A DNA stretch of 64,000 nt from JAUICS01 sp964384335 (GTDB lineage Bacteria > Pseudomonadota > Alphaproteobacteria > Micavibrionales > Micavibrionaceae), in assembly GCA_964384335.1 (NCBI GenBank), contig CAYLKN010000007.1, positions 1-64,000 of the forward strand, given 5' to 3'. Positions 8,358-17,801 of the stretch are shown in pieces. Under the pieces are notes generated by a model. That model was not told the origin of the DNA. It did not search any database and saw nothing but the letters and a program-made list of their open reading frames with translations. Position numbers and translations under genes: made by a program. The stretch's first letter is position 1, and each line of letters begins with the position of its first letter.

Positions 8358-8678
8358 TTAAAGTATTCCATCAACCCATTCTTCAAGCTGCGCTTTTGTC
8401 ATGCCGCCGACACGGGTGTCCAGAAGCTGCCCGTCCTTGAATACCATAAAGGTTGGAATACCTCGCACACCGTACTTTGTTGGGGTATCCGGGTTCTCAT
8501 CAATATTCATCTTGAAGACCTTGATGTTGTCTTGTTTTTCATCCGCGATATCATCAATGATAGGCCCCATAGCCTTGCAAGGGGCACACCATTCCGCCCA
8601 GAAATCCAGCACTACCGGAACATCGGACTGTAAAACCTCATTTTCAAAATCGGAGTCTGTTAATGCTACACTACCCAT
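8358..8678 (-). CDS. trxA: Thioredoxin
   Basis: A 106-aa single-domain thioredoxin with active site WCAPCK (Cys31, Cys34) instead of the E. coli WCGPCK. It keeps the buried Asp of VVLDFWAEW, the cis-proline loop GIPTFMVF and the C-terminal helix. It reduces cytoplasmic disulfides using thioredoxin reductase. The missing signal peptide places it in the cytoplasm. It stands between rnr and a 284-bp non-coding stretch leading to the divergent sapC-like gene. Confidence 0.94.
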   Translation of the reverse strand: MGSVALTDSDFENEVLQSDVPVVLDFWAEWCAPCKAMGPIIDDIADEKQDNIKVFKMNIDENPDTPTKYGVRGIPTFMVFKDGQLLDTRVGGMTKAQLEEWVDGIL

Positions 8679-8922
8679 GAAAAAAACCCTTCGTTTATAT
8701 AATGAATTATAGCTGCAATTTATACAGCCAAAATGTCCAAAACTGACTTACACGTATTATTAAGTTAAGCAATCCGCGGTTTGAGGTCAAGGTCAGGTGC
8801 AAAACATTCTTAAAAGGTCCTGATTTTAATACATTAAAGGCAGGGTTTATTAAGTTTGGCTACATATTTGGGTTTACAGCCAGGGTTTTTTAAAGTTATC
8901 TGTAAAAGCAAAGATAAGATGG

Positions 8923-8950
8923 GATTTTAGAAAACCGATTTTAGAAAACC
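8923..8950 (+). repeat. Perfect 14-bp tandem repeat in the sapC leader
   Basis: Two adjacent copies of gattttagaaaacc occupy 8923-8936 and 8937-8950 and run directly into the Shine-Dalgarno sequence AAGGAG (8951-8956) of the gene at 8963. It could be a small duplication within the 5' leader or an operator with two direct half-sites. Confidence 0.7.
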
Positions 8951-8962
8951 AAGGAGAATTTA

Positions 8963-9760
8963 ATGTCTGCAGATGAGAATGTAAACCTCACAGGTAATCC
9001 AACAAACGGACAATCGGCACCGGATGCAAGTGCATCGACAATGCCTTTGTTTTACAAAAATCCAGTGCCGCTTGATTCGGAAAAACACACGAATCTTGGT
9101 ATGAAAAAGAATTTCGGACTGGCATTTACCCGTCAGGTGAACGCAGTTCCTCTTAATCTCATCGAGATGCCCCAGATTTGTCATTTTTATCCGATCGCTT
9201 TCAGCCCTGACAACAATGCGACCCCTGTGGCAATACTGGGGCTTAGGGACAATGAAAACCTTTTTGTTGACGAGGATGGAAACTGGCTTGAGAACACGTA
9301 TATTCCCGCCTATATACGAAGATATCCGTTTATCTTCTCTGAAATGCCGGGAAGCGAACAGCTTTCTCTATGTATCGATATGGACAGCACAATCGTTGAA
9401 GAAGGCGGCGGGGAGAAATTTTTTGATGCCAGCGGACAGCCCACAGAACTCTCAAACAATGCCCTGGAATTTTGTAAATCCTACCATGCGGCGGCACAGC
9501 AAACCATGGCTTTTTCCCAGGAACTGGCAGAATCGGGCCTGCTTGTTGAGCGGCAGGCTGAGATAAAACTTCATGACGATAAGAAGATCAATTTTTCAGG
9601 CTTTAAAATCATTGACGAGAAAAAGTTAGCAGAGCTTAACGACGAGATCTTTTTAAACTGGCGTAAAAAAGGATGGCTTTCTTATATTTATGCGCATCTT
9701 TTCTCCGGCTCCCAGTGGCAGCGACTCTCTCATCTTCTCAATACAAAATTGAAGGTATGA
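8963..9760 (+). CDS. SapC family protein
   Basis: A 265-aa protein of the SapC family (named after a protein tied to S-layer production in Campylobacter and common in Proteobacteria). Recognisable parts are MPLFYKNPVPLDSEKH, the core strand region HFYPIAF, AILGLRDNENLFVDEDGNW with IPAYIRRYPF, and a C-terminal segment (FKIIDEKKLAELND) typical of the family. It has no signal peptide or membrane helix. The biochemical role of the family is unsettled. A strong AAGGAG ribosome site sits 6 bases before the ATG, after a tandem repeat. It stands alone, followed by a separately promoted gene. Confidence 0.85.
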   Translation: MSADENVNLTGNPTNGQSAPDASASTMPLFYKNPVPLDSEKHTNLGMKKNFGLAFTRQVNAVPLNLIEMPQICHFYPIAFSPDNNATPVAILGLRDNENLFVDEDGNWLENTYIPAYIRRYPFIFSEMPGSEQLSLCIDMDSTIVEEGGGEKFFDASGQPTELSNNALEFCKSYHAAAQQTMAFSQELAESGLLVERQAEIKLHDDKKINFSGFKIIDEKKLAELNDEIFLNWRKKGWLSYIYAHLFSGSQWQRLSHLLNTKLKV

Positions 9761-9828
9761 AAAGACAACTTTCTTTCTGAGATCGGCTCTGGGGATAACG
9801 TATATTAAATTACAAGATTTCCTTGTTT

Positions 9829-9856
9829 TTGACGTTTTGTATCAGTAGGGTACAAA
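9829..9856 (+). promoter_or_regulatory. Sigma70-like promoter of the HTH/coiled-coil gene
   Basis: TTGACG (9829-9834), a 16-nt spacer and TACAAA (9851-9856) lie about 45 bases before the ATG at 9901. The match is moderate (5 of 6 and 4 of 6). Confidence 0.35.
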
Positions 9857-9900
9857 TATTCAGTTGAAAATAAAAATTACACTATTTAACGAGGTTAGTC

Positions 9901-10755
9901 ATGGCAAAGGTCGGCGCAACCCGTGCTGCAGAGTTAACGGGGAAATCTAAATCCACAATTCAGAGGGCCATGGATTCCGGAAAGCTATCTTTTGAAAGGG
10001 ATGCGAACGGTCGCCGTGTAATCGATCCGTCAGAGCTTGACAGGGTATACGGGCTCGTCCAGATGCAGTCGGGTAACCCGGCCCCGGCCGATGGAAATGC
10101 GGATGCTGAAAAAGTTTTTAGTGCCGAACAGATTATAGAGATGGAACGCTACAAAATGCGTGTGGAGATGCTCGAAAAACAGCTTGAGGCAATGCAGGAG
10201 CAGCTTGAAGACATGCGCGAGCAGCGCAATGACTGGCAGAAACAGGCTCAGCAGGTGCTGATTACAAGTCAGTACTCGCAGCAACAGGCTGAAGAGCTTA
10301 AGCGCAAGATCCAGCTGCGTGAAAAAAAAGATGAGGAAAAAAAGCAACAGGCATTGCATGAAAAAATGATTAAGCTTCAGTCACAAAAGGCTGAAAATGG
10401 TAAGGCAGGCTCTGTTTCTGGGCAGGGCGGGACTTCATCCGGAGGAAACGCCTCTGGAGCGGCGACCGGATCTTCAGTACCGCGCACGAACGTCGGTGAT
10501 CGTAATGCGGCTAACACATCATCAAAATATCGTGGAAATGGCCAAATTCCTGGCCAGAAAAGCCAGACACAACAAACCCACAAACAGCAACAAAGCCAGG
10601 GACAGCAGGCATTAAAGCGCCGACCTGCCTCCTATCAGAACATGGTATCCGGAACGAATGCAGGGAATGCGAAGCCGTACCAGCAGCCTCAAAAAATTAT
10701 ACAGCCTGCAAATGAAGGATTATGGGCAAAGATTAAAAGGAAAATAACGGCCTGA
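9901..10755 (+). CDS. DNA-binding HTH protein with long coiled coil and Gln-rich tail
   Basis: A 284-aa protein. Residues 5-50 form an excisionase/MerR-like helix-turn-helix (TRAAELTGKSKSTIQRAMDS, then a wing ending in RRVIDPSELDRVYGL). Residues about 75-165 are a highly charged Glu/Gln/Lys/Arg coiled coil with heptads. The last 115 residues are low-complexity Gly/Ser/Asn/Gln with a basic end (LWAKIKRKITA). Similar architectures occur in plasmid- or mobile-element-linked proteins, but no mobile gene is next to it here. It may bridge or organise DNA; that is inference. It has its own promoter and a GAGG-type ribosome site. Confidence 0.65.
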   Translation: MAKVGATRAAELTGKSKSTIQRAMDSGKLSFERDANGRRVIDPSELDRVYGLVQMQSGNPAPADGNADAEKVFSAEQIIEMERYKMRVEMLEKQLEAMQEQLEDMREQRNDWQKQAQQVLITSQYSQQQAEELKRKIQLREKKDEEKKQQALHEKMIKLQSQKAENGKAGSVSGQGGTSSGGNASGAATGSSVPRTNVGDRNAANTSSKYRGNGQIPGQKSQTQQTHKQQQSQGQQALKRRPASYQNMVSGTNAGNAKPYQQPQKIIQPANEGLWAKIKRKITA

Positions 10756-10963
10756 TTCAGGACATAAGGCACGGACAATCATGAGATTCACGTTGCACAC
10801 GCACCTTTTCGTGTGTATCCCTCCTTTCGCTGAAAAAGGTGTATACCTGTAAGAGTTACTCAACCTATTGCCATCTAAAGCCTTTAAAAAAATTTTATGC
10901 TGAGGGGTTTTAAGACCGCAGGCTTGTCTGTTACCCTGAAACTATAACATTTAAAGGAGTTTT

Positions 10964-11392
10964 ATGGTTGCGGCACTTGGACAAGTTGCAGGAGCGAGCG
11001 CCCTGTCTCTACAAAATTTAGGTCAGGCAAGAGGAGGTGGTGCAGCATCCCTGCCTTCCGTTTCATCTGGGAGTGGAGGGATTGCGTCTGTCCTTTCCGC
11101 AAATGCGGGTGGAGGCGGAGGAGGGATCTCTTCTATTTTAGGAGGTGGCGGAGGGGTATCACAGACTGCCGCTTCCATATTCGGCGCTTCAACAAATCCA
11201 CTCTCTTCACTCGGAGCCGTGAATGAATCCGCCTTTCAGCTTTCCGTACTGCAGTCTGTTGAAAATCTTGAAAATTCAAGTTTTCTCGGTGATTTGCTTG
11301 AGCTTGATAAAATAACGAGTGATATTGAGGCTGAGGAAAATGCCTCAGGCGGGCAAAATTCAAACGGCCAGATTATCGATCAAAACGCATAA
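10964..11392 (+). CDS. Hypothetical glycine-rich protein
   Basis: A 142-aa protein that I do not recognise. Residues 20-75 are Gly/Ser/Ala-rich with runs of four to six glycines. Residues 85-125 are a more ordinary, probably helical segment (NESAFQLSVLQSVENLENSSFLGD), and the end is acidic and Asn/Gln-rich. There is no classical signal peptide or membrane helix. A good AAAGGAG ribosome site precedes the ATG. The 208-bp leader contains an imperfect hairpin (about 10803-10845). A structural or surface role is possible but unsupported. Convergent with argS, 9 bp apart. Confidence 0.6.
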   Translation: MVAALGQVAGASALSLQNLGQARGGGAASLPSVSSGSGGIASVLSANAGGGGGGISSILGGGGGVSQTAASIFGASTNPLSSLGAVNESAFQLSVLQSVENLENSSFLGDLLELDKITSDIEAEENASGGQNSNGQIIDQNA

Positions 11393-11401
11393 AGTCTTAA
11401 T

Positions 11402-13171
11402 TTACATTCGTAAAGGTACAGGTATACCCATCAGGTCCAGTATCCTTACTAGAATAGTATGTGTCAGTTTTGACAGGGCGAGACGCGCGTTTCGAACATC
11501 TTCGTCCTTTTCAGTTAAAATATGGCACTTGCCGTAAAAGCTGCTGAAACCGGAGGCGAGCTTATATGCATATTCGGCAAGAACATGTGGGCTTAACTGC
11601 ACAAACGTACTGTCGAATGCATCCGGAAATTCAGCAAGAATAAGGGCTAAATCACGATCCATGGCGTCAGAAAGACGTATTTCCTTACTGAATTCGAATT
11701 TCTTTTCCTCCGCTTTTCTGAGAAGAGACTGAATCCGCACGGCCTGATATAAAAGGTAAGGACCAGTTTTGCCTTCAAAACGGGTCATATGATCCAGATT
11801 GAAAATGTAATCAACATGCGGCTGATTGATCAAGTCCGCAAATTTCAACGCCGCAAGTGCGACACACCAGGCTATATTATCTCTTTCCGCCTCAGGAAAA
11901 TCCTCGGCCAGTTCGGCCTCAACCAGACGCTTGCGTGCCTTTTCCATGGCCATATCGATCAGGGAATTCAAACGCACTGTTCCGCCCTGTCTTGTTTTGA
12001 AAGGTTTTCCGTCCGGGCCGTTCAGTGTTCCAAAACCAACATGCCGGACATGAATGCCGTCGAGATAGCCTGCCTTCCTGCATGCGCGGAAAACCTGTTC
12101 AAAGTGCAGCGTCTGCCGCTTGTCGGCAATGTATATAATCTGCTTCAGATCCGGAAACGTTTGTATCCTGTCGTAAATGGTTGCAACATCGGTTGTGCCG
12201 TAAGTGACGGCGCCGCTTGATTTGTAGAACATCAAAGGGGGCATGTCTTTGTTGTCACTGTCTTCCTTTACATGAATGACTTGTGCCCCCTCACTTTCAA
12301 CAAGTATTCCTTTTCTCGTCATATCTTCCGCGACTTCGGGTATAAGAGGATCAACATCGGCTTCGCCTTTCCAGAGTTCAAAATGAACGTCCAGCCGATC
12401 GAAATTCTGTTTCATATGTTTTATGGACTGATCCATAATATGCCGCCAGATGGCAAGATAGCCATTATGTCCTTTTTGGAGGTCCGCCGTTGCCTGCCGT
12501 GCTTTTTCCAGAAACGCCCTGTCCTCCTTGCACCGGGCAGAGGCCACGGGATATATGGTTTCCAGCTCTTCAAACGAAAATGGCGGTTCCACAGGATAAA
12601 GTTTTTCATTATCGTCATGAAAATAGGGCCAGTCCGGGTGTTTGTCTTCAAAATAGGCAATGATCTGCCCTATCTGAAGGCCCAAGTCACCAATATGAAC
12701 ATCTCCTATCGCGTTATATCCGGCGAATTTATATATCCGTTTAAGACAATCTCCGATTACAGTTGGCCTGACATGCCCTACATGCATGGCTTTGGCGGCA
12801 TTTGGACCTCCGTAATCCAGAATGACATTTTCATTATCGGAGTATTTCTTTACACCAGAGCGCGTGTCGGTAAAAATCTCTTCCAGAAATTCGGCCAGTG
12901 CACTGTCCTCAAGTACAAGATTAATAAAACCGGGTCCCGCAATTTCCACTGACTTGAAGACAGAATCGTTTTTTAGCAGGGTAACAAGAGTTTTTGCGAT
13001 TTCAGGTGGCGGTTTTTTCGCAATACGGGCGGCGGCCATTGCCCCGTTGCACTGGAATTGCGCCAGATCGGGGCGGTCGGATAACCGGACTGTCCCGAGG
13101 TCTTCGGGAAGGTCCATTTCGCGGAATTTTGCGCCAACAAGGGCGGAAAGCTTTTCTTTCAATGACGGCAT
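11402..13171 (-). CDS. argS: Arginyl-tRNA synthetase
   Basis: A 589-aa class I synthetase that charges tRNA-Arg with arginine. It has an N-terminal Add-1 domain (1-90), the HIGH-type motif HVGH (130-133) in KAMHVGHVRPT, and the ArgS-specific form of the KMSKS region in PFKTRQGGTVRL. The C-terminal DALR anticodon-binding domain ends in MGIPVPLRM, which matches the conserved terminus of the family. Length is normal. It is transcribed away from the gene at 13262 with a 90-bp gap, on the same strand. Confidence 0.96.
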   Translation of the reverse strand: MPSLKEKLSALVGAKFREMDLPEDLGTVRLSDRPDLAQFQCNGAMAAARIAKKPPPEIAKTLVTLLKNDSVFKSVEIAGPGFINLVLEDSALAEFLEEIFTDTRSGVKKYSDNENVILDYGGPNAAKAMHVGHVRPTVIGDCLKRIYKFAGYNAIGDVHIGDLGLQIGQIIAYFEDKHPDWPYFHDDNEKLYPVEPPFSFEELETIYPVASARCKEDRAFLEKARQATADLQKGHNGYLAIWRHIMDQSIKHMKQNFDRLDVHFELWKGEADVDPLIPEVAEDMTRKGILVESEGAQVIHVKEDSDNKDMPPLMFYKSSGAVTYGTTDVATIYDRIQTFPDLKQIIYIADKRQTLHFEQVFRACRKAGYLDGIHVRHVGFGTLNGPDGKPFKTRQGGTVRLNSLIDMAMEKARKRLVEAELAEDFPEAERDNIAWCVALAALKFADLINQPHVDYIFNLDHMTRFEGKTGPYLLYQAVRIQSLLRKAEEKKFEFSKEIRLSDAMDRDLALILAEFPDAFDSTFVQLSPHVLAEYAYKLASGFSSFYGKCHILTEKDEDVRNARLALSKLTHTILVRILDLMGIPVPLRM

Positions 13172-13261
13172 GTCTGCGTTAAAACATTCCCAGTTACTTA
13201 TATGATAGATAAAGGAATTTATTCTAAATATTCAGAAAAATCAAAGATGAACTGCACAATA

Positions 13262-16200
13262 CTAATTTGATACGGCCTGAAGGCGTTTTGTCTCACGATA
13301 TGTTTCGAGGAAGTTCCGGAATAGATCCACTTCCGTAACCAAAGCATTGATAGTATTCCGGTCGGACAAACGGCTTGATTTCTGGGGTCTTGTAACAACT
13401 TCAAAAAGCTTGGACCGGTTTGTTTCCTGCATGGCCCTTGAAAAACGGTTTCGCAGACTTGCCAGGGCACGGTCTTCACCGGCAAGATTCAGAGCCACGG
13501 CCCAGTTCAAAATCATGCTGGCCTGTTCTGTCGTCAGGTTTGTCTGTATTGATATTCTTTGCTTGGCGATGAGTTGTTCAAGCGAACGTGCGGCCGTAAT
13601 CCACTGACCCTCCTGCCAGGCAATATCGGCGCGCAGTCTGAGAACATCTTCATTTTGTGGCAGACGTGAAAGCCTGGAAAGGGCTTCCTGGACATTGCCC
13701 GTATCCGCCAACGCTCGGGCTTCAAGGAGTTCTATATCCCCCTCAAGCTCCGGATGGCGCTCTTCTTTTCGGGCAAGGATCGTTTTCGCTTTTTTTAAGG
13801 CCTCCAGAGCTTTGTCAGGCAAGGCATCGATGAGATAGATCGCAGCCAGACGCGCCGCGGTCTGCGCCGCCTCCTTGCCTTCCAGACGACTGTTGATAAG
13901 GTAATTGAACAAATCCGAAGCCTGACCCAGAAGCTCGACTTCAACCAGGCGTTCCGCAAGATTTGAAATAGCCGCATCGCCGGTTTTGTCCGGCGGCGTC
14001 AGTTCCTGAAATTCCTGATACACAGCAATGGCTTCCAGAGGCGGAAGCTTGTCAAGCTTGTCTGTCATAAAAATGTCCCGAAAGGATTCCGCCATCACCC
14101 CGGTTATTTCTTCGGCAATAGGAGCCTCAGGCGTGAGAAGAGTGGCTCTTTTCAGAATACTTAACCCTTTGAGATAATCATTTTGTTCGATGTAAAGCAT
14201 TCCAAGCTGATAATTCATACGTGTCTCCAGAATATCTTCACGCCAGCTGAAGCGGTATGTTTCCAAACGTTCAATGGCTTCATCAAGTGTGATCGTTCCC
14301 TCGTCGTATAAAAGACGCGTCAGTGCGAACCCGGCTTTGACACGGTATAGTTTATCAAGACTTTCGGCCAGTGGCTCCCACAGGAAAATGGTTCTGTCGA
14401 TTTCTCCGCGTTGCCGGTGTGCTTCACCAGACAAATAATCCAGTTCCGCCTTGTCAAATTGTGAAAGTTGCGAATTCATGGATTTCGGGATGGAAAGATA
14501 CTCCTCCGCCAGTTCGACATTGCCATCGCGCAGCGCCACTTCTGCAAGCGGGAGAGCGACCTTGTGCCTGAGTGTATACGGATAATTGCGAACTAGGGAT
14601 ATATTCTTCGGCAAAACCTCCGCAGCCTGCTGCCAGTCTCCCGCACCTGCAAGGGCCATGGCACGCCAGTAAAGAATTTCGTCATAATCATCAAGACCGC
14701 TGTAAAAAAGATTATTAACAGCCTCGCTGTAACGTCCTGCAAGCGCGTTGGCCGCACCTTTTAAGGCAATGTACTCGGCATTTTGATCCAAATTCGACAA
14801 TTCCTGGCGCGCATAACCCAAAAAGCCGAGCGCCTCGATTGCGCGATGGTTTGACAGATTTAGTTTTGCAAGGGCCAGTAGATCTTCAATCTGTCCAGTT
14901 TTATCTCTGTCCCGCAAACCTGAAAGAAGAATGAATTCATTTTTAATTACATCGTTTGGACCGCCCATAAGCCAGCGTTCAAAATTGAAAATCCTTCTGA
15001 ATTCCCGGGAGTCCTCATTGACATCTTCATCGGCACTTTGTTCATCGACCTCAATCTCTTCATCTTTTTCCAGTATGCGGGTTTTAAGGTCCCTTTGTTT
15101 CGTCAGGGCCAGTCCTCCTTCTTTTGAGACGACCAATCCGGTACCGGTAGAGCGGACGCCAAGATTATCGATTTTGCTTGATATCGTAACACCGGCAACA
15201 CTGTTGAATTGTTCAAGTTCAACAAAGTCACGTTTCCTTCCTGCAAAATCAGCAGAATCGGTAACAAGGGCCGCGTAAACTGTTTCCCCGGTAACCGGAT
15301 CGGTATATGTGACGAGATCACGAATGGACCGTAGTGGCCAGAAAAGAGCGGCCTGGCTTTCCTCTGCATTGCCGAAACGGCGTTCGGGCGCAACATCCTG
15401 CCTTGCCGGCGGTTCGTCGGGCGTAATAATAAGACGCCAGAGAAGTGTTCCTCCCTCACTGTAAACCTCATGACTGTTTGAGGGGAGCTGTAATTTGAAT
15501 AAAGCCGCATCATCAAGAGAGTATATCTCGAATTCAGGGACTTTTTCTTTTTCCGGACCGAGAATTTCGGGAGGAATATTATTGTCGGGCTGGTTATGAA
15601 CAATCCATAAATTCCCAAATCTTTTATAAGCCGCAAGTCCAAGACTTTGTGTTGCGGAAATGCGGATGACATGCGGCTCGGTTATGGAATACCCGTCCGG
15701 ACTCACCGGCTCTGCAAAACCCGTTTCCTCAAGAGCCTGAACGTCTATAGAGGATATGCTTTCCTGGCCCCGGGTATCTTCGCTTTCCACGTTTGTCTGA
15801 TCCGGCTGGTCAGAAGGTGCGGCCTGTATTTGTGATTCGGGATTTGTTTGCGGTTTTCCGGGTTCGGCCGGTTTGGCACGGCTTGCAGGTGGTAAGTTGT
15901 TTTGTGCACTAAAGGTTACCGGACCTGTAGGAGGATCGTAAAGATCAATAATCACGCGGTCACCAATCTGGAAATGCCGGATTTCACTTCCTGACGGTAC
16001 CACAGCTTCCAGTGATGGTTGCTCCGTATCACCGGAAAGTTCCAGAGATTTAAGATTGGGATTACGGATATCTGCAGAAACGGGTTCTGTTAGGGGCCTG
16101 TCTGTTTTAAACGTGACAGTGACGGTTTTTGTCTCGCCGCTGCTTCCGGATACCTGAACCGTGTAGGGAACTGCCGAAGTCCAGTCGATTACAAGGCGTG

Positions 16201-16318
16201 TATAATCATCTTTACGGGCGCTCCTGATCGTACCTTCCGCGTACGCGGGGCTGTTAAAAGTTTCCAGGCAAAGCCAGCCAAGGACGCAGGCGAGACATAT
16301 TTTCAGTTTGTGTTTCAA
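13262..16318 (-). CDS. Large secreted AMIN/TPR-like protein in the motility block
   Basis: A 1018-aa protein with a signal peptide (about 1-27, cleavage near AYAEG). Residues 30-135 look like an AMIN-type beta domain (RLVIDWTSAVPYTVQVSG to RVIIDLYDPP), followed by a Pro/Gln/Glu-rich linker (about 140-200). From about residue 470 onward it is an all-helical array of TPR-like repeats (for example AIEALGFLGYARQEL, AALAGAGDWQQAAEVL). It should lie in the periplasm and act as a scaffold. It follows the MotB-like genes by 18 bp, so a role in the flagellar motor or envelope attachment is a reasonable inference. No enzyme motif is seen. Confidence 0.72.
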   Translation of the reverse strand: MKHKLKICLACVLGWLCLETFNSPAYAEGTIRSARKDDYTRLVIDWTSAVPYTVQVSGSSGETKTVTVTFKTDRPLTEPVSADIRNPNLKSLELSGDTEQPSLEAVVPSGSEIRHFQIGDRVIIDLYDPPTGPVTFSAQNNLPPASRAKPAEPGKPQTNPESQIQAAPSDQPDQTNVESEDTRGQESISSIDVQALEETGFAEPVSPDGYSITEPHVIRISATQSLGLAAYKRFGNLWIVHNQPDNNIPPEILGPEKEKVPEFEIYSLDDAALFKLQLPSNSHEVYSEGGTLLWRLIITPDEPPARQDVAPERRFGNAEESQAALFWPLRSIRDLVTYTDPVTGETVYAALVTDSADFAGRKRDFVELEQFNSVAGVTISSKIDNLGVRSTGTGLVVSKEGGLALTKQRDLKTRILEKDEEIEVDEQSADEDVNEDSREFRRIFNFERWLMGGPNDVIKNEFILLSGLRDRDKTGQIEDLLALAKLNLSNHRAIEALGFLGYARQELSNLDQNAEYIALKGAANALAGRYSEAVNNLFYSGLDDYDEILYWRAMALAGAGDWQQAAEVLPKNISLVRNYPYTLRHKVALPLAEVALRDGNVELAEEYLSIPKSMNSQLSQFDKAELDYLSGEAHRQRGEIDRTIFLWEPLAESLDKLYRVKAGFALTRLLYDEGTITLDEAIERLETYRFSWREDILETRMNYQLGMLYIEQNDYLKGLSILKRATLLTPEAPIAEEITGVMAESFRDIFMTDKLDKLPPLEAIAVYQEFQELTPPDKTGDAAISNLAERLVEVELLGQASDLFNYLINSRLEGKEAAQTAARLAAIYLIDALPDKALEALKKAKTILARKEERHPELEGDIELLEARALADTGNVQEALSRLSRLPQNEDVLRLRADIAWQEGQWITAARSLEQLIAKQRISIQTNLTTEQASMILNWAVALNLAGEDRALASLRNRFSRAMQETNRSKLFEVVTRPQKSSRLSDRNTINALVTEVDLFRNFLETYRETKRLQAVSN

Positions 16319-16336
16319 GGTGTCATACTTGTAATG

Positions 16337-17068
16337 TTAGCGGACAAAACCAAGGGCCTCATATATCGACCCGTCATTATTCAATATAATGATATCAATC
16401 CGCCGCGCGAGACTTAAGCGCTTTTTTTCATCAAGTGTTTCCGGCAGCTCCTGATAACGCGTGGAGCTGAATCCCTGAACCCGAAACTCCCGGTTGTAAC
16501 CGTTTTGATACAGCTCGTGGGCAACAGAAGCCGCCCTTGCCAGGGAAAGGGCCCAGTTGGAACCCCACCCGGCATTCTCATTCACGGCACGCGGATCGGC
16601 ATGGCCCGCAACCTCAATGGCATTTGATAACTGGCTCAGGACAGGCGTTAACGCCTTTAACGCAGCTTTTCCTTCCGGCTTCAGTTCCGCACTTGCCGTA
16701 TCAAAGAGAATCGACTGGTCAAGGGAAAGAAGCAACCGGTCTCCCTGATTACTGATTTCAATAGGGTCAAGTACCGGATTTTCCTGAAACTGGGATTTTA
16801 AAACCGGGCTAAGATATTCAAGTTGGTCCCCATGATTAAAAGTGACTTTGGGTAATGTTATATATTCCTGTTCAGCTCTGTATCCCAAAGATCCGTATTC
16901 CGTGCCGAATTCTTTTGAAAATGTTGTTCTTAAATCCTCCCACGCTTTGGGCTCCGGCTTGGTCATGGAAAAGATCAGAACAAAGAATGTCAGCATGAGC
17001 GCCATCAGATCTGTAAATGATATCAGCCAGACGGGCGCACCTTTATTTGAATCATTCATGTTAAACAT
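16337..17068 (-). CDS. MotB-like stator protein with OmpA peptidoglycan-binding domain
   Basis: A 243-aa protein. The single N-terminal membrane helix WLISFTDLMALMLTFFVLIF carries the stator aspartate (D20), equivalent to Asp32 of E. coli MotB. Residues about 110-235 are an OmpA/MotB peptidoglycan-binding domain (ILFDTASAEL, EVAGHADPRA, LSLARAASVAHELYQNGY, RRIDIIIL). It would pair with a MotA-type channel and anchor it to the cell wall. No motA is in the window. It starts 12 bp after the other MotB-like gene. Ion-channel use is inferred from D20. Confidence 0.82.
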   Translation of the reverse strand: MFNMNDSNKGAPVWLISFTDLMALMLTFFVLIFSMTKPEPKAWEDLRTTFSKEFGTEYGSLGYRAEQEYITLPKVTFNHGDQLEYLSPVLKSQFQENPVLDPIEISNQGDRLLLSLDQSILFDTASAELKPEGKAALKALTPVLSQLSNAIEVAGHADPRAVNENAGWGSNWALSLARAASVAHELYQNGYNREFRVQGFSSTRYQELPETLDEKKRLSLARRIDIIILNNDGSIYEALGFVR

Positions 17069-17080
17069 CGAATTTTAGCT

Positions 17081-17752
17081 CTAAATATTTTCAAGATACG
17101 GTTTGTAAGGGCGGAATATGATGTCCACCGTTTCTTTTTCCCCTTTTTGTAATCCTATATTCAGCAAATTTACAGGCATTCCTTTTTCTTCAAAACGCTC
17201 GGCGATTTTTGATATTTTTCTTAAAGGGCTTTCCTTTTCAGTGTCATTCCTTGTATAAGGACCGCCGATTTTCTGAGGATGATAATCAAGATTAAGAATA
17301 ATATCCATTTGAAGTTTTCGTGCCGGGTCATCATGATCAAGAATATTGATTGCGGAGAGGATAAGCTCTTTGTTTTGAGCGGAGTCATTACTATCAGAAC
17401 CCGGACCTGAATTTTCATCACCGACAATCAGACTTTCAAGGTCTGCAAAGGGCACCGTTACTATAAGAACACCTGTGCGTGAGCTTCTTCTGGCTGTGGC
17501 GGACGGAATTCTGGAACGGAAAAGCGCCTCAATTCTTTCATACGAATCACCGTCTCCTCTTCCGGAGGTTACATCCGGAACACTTGCCGGTTTTGTCTGC
17601 TCTGCCGCTTCAAACTTGGCCGCGAACGTTCTTTCAAGACTCTCGAGGATAGGACCCGAACGCCCTTCGTCAAACTGCGCCTGAGTATTCAGAACAAGAA
17701 AAAAGGCAAGCAGGATAATAAATATAGAAAGTGATAAAATCTGCCCGGCCAT
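17081..17752 (-). CDS. MotB-like membrane protein lacking the stator aspartate
   Basis: A 223-aa protein with one N-terminal membrane helix (SLSIFIILLAFFLVLN, about 7-23) followed by a periplasmic part with an alpha/beta region (RTGVLIVTVPFADLESLIVG, LQMDIILNLDYHP). The helix resembles MotB but has no acidic residue, so it probably does not conduct ions. Such pairs with a full MotB-like protein occur in alphaproteobacterial flagellar loci. It lies 50 bp downstream of cheZ and 12 bp upstream of the true MotB-like gene, in one transcriptional direction. The role is inferred from context. Confidence 0.6.
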   Translation of the reverse strand: MAGQILSLSIFIILLAFFLVLNTQAQFDEGRSGPILESLERTFAAKFEAAEQTKPASVPDVTSGRGDGDSYERIEALFRSRIPSATARRSSRTGVLIVTVPFADLESLIVGDENSGPGSDSNDSAQNKELILSAINILDHDDPARKLQMDIILNLDYHPQKIGGPYTRNDTEKESPLRKISKIAERFEEKGMPVNLLNIGLQKGEKETVDIIFRPYKPYLENI

Positions 17753-17801
17753 TTTCGGCCCTCATTTCATAACTGTCTTTAAAGACTGTGATTTCAGAAG
17801 A

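Noticed and set aside
8751..8880. CtrA box upstream of sapC
   Set aside because: Several TTAA words occur, but none are spaced by seven bases.
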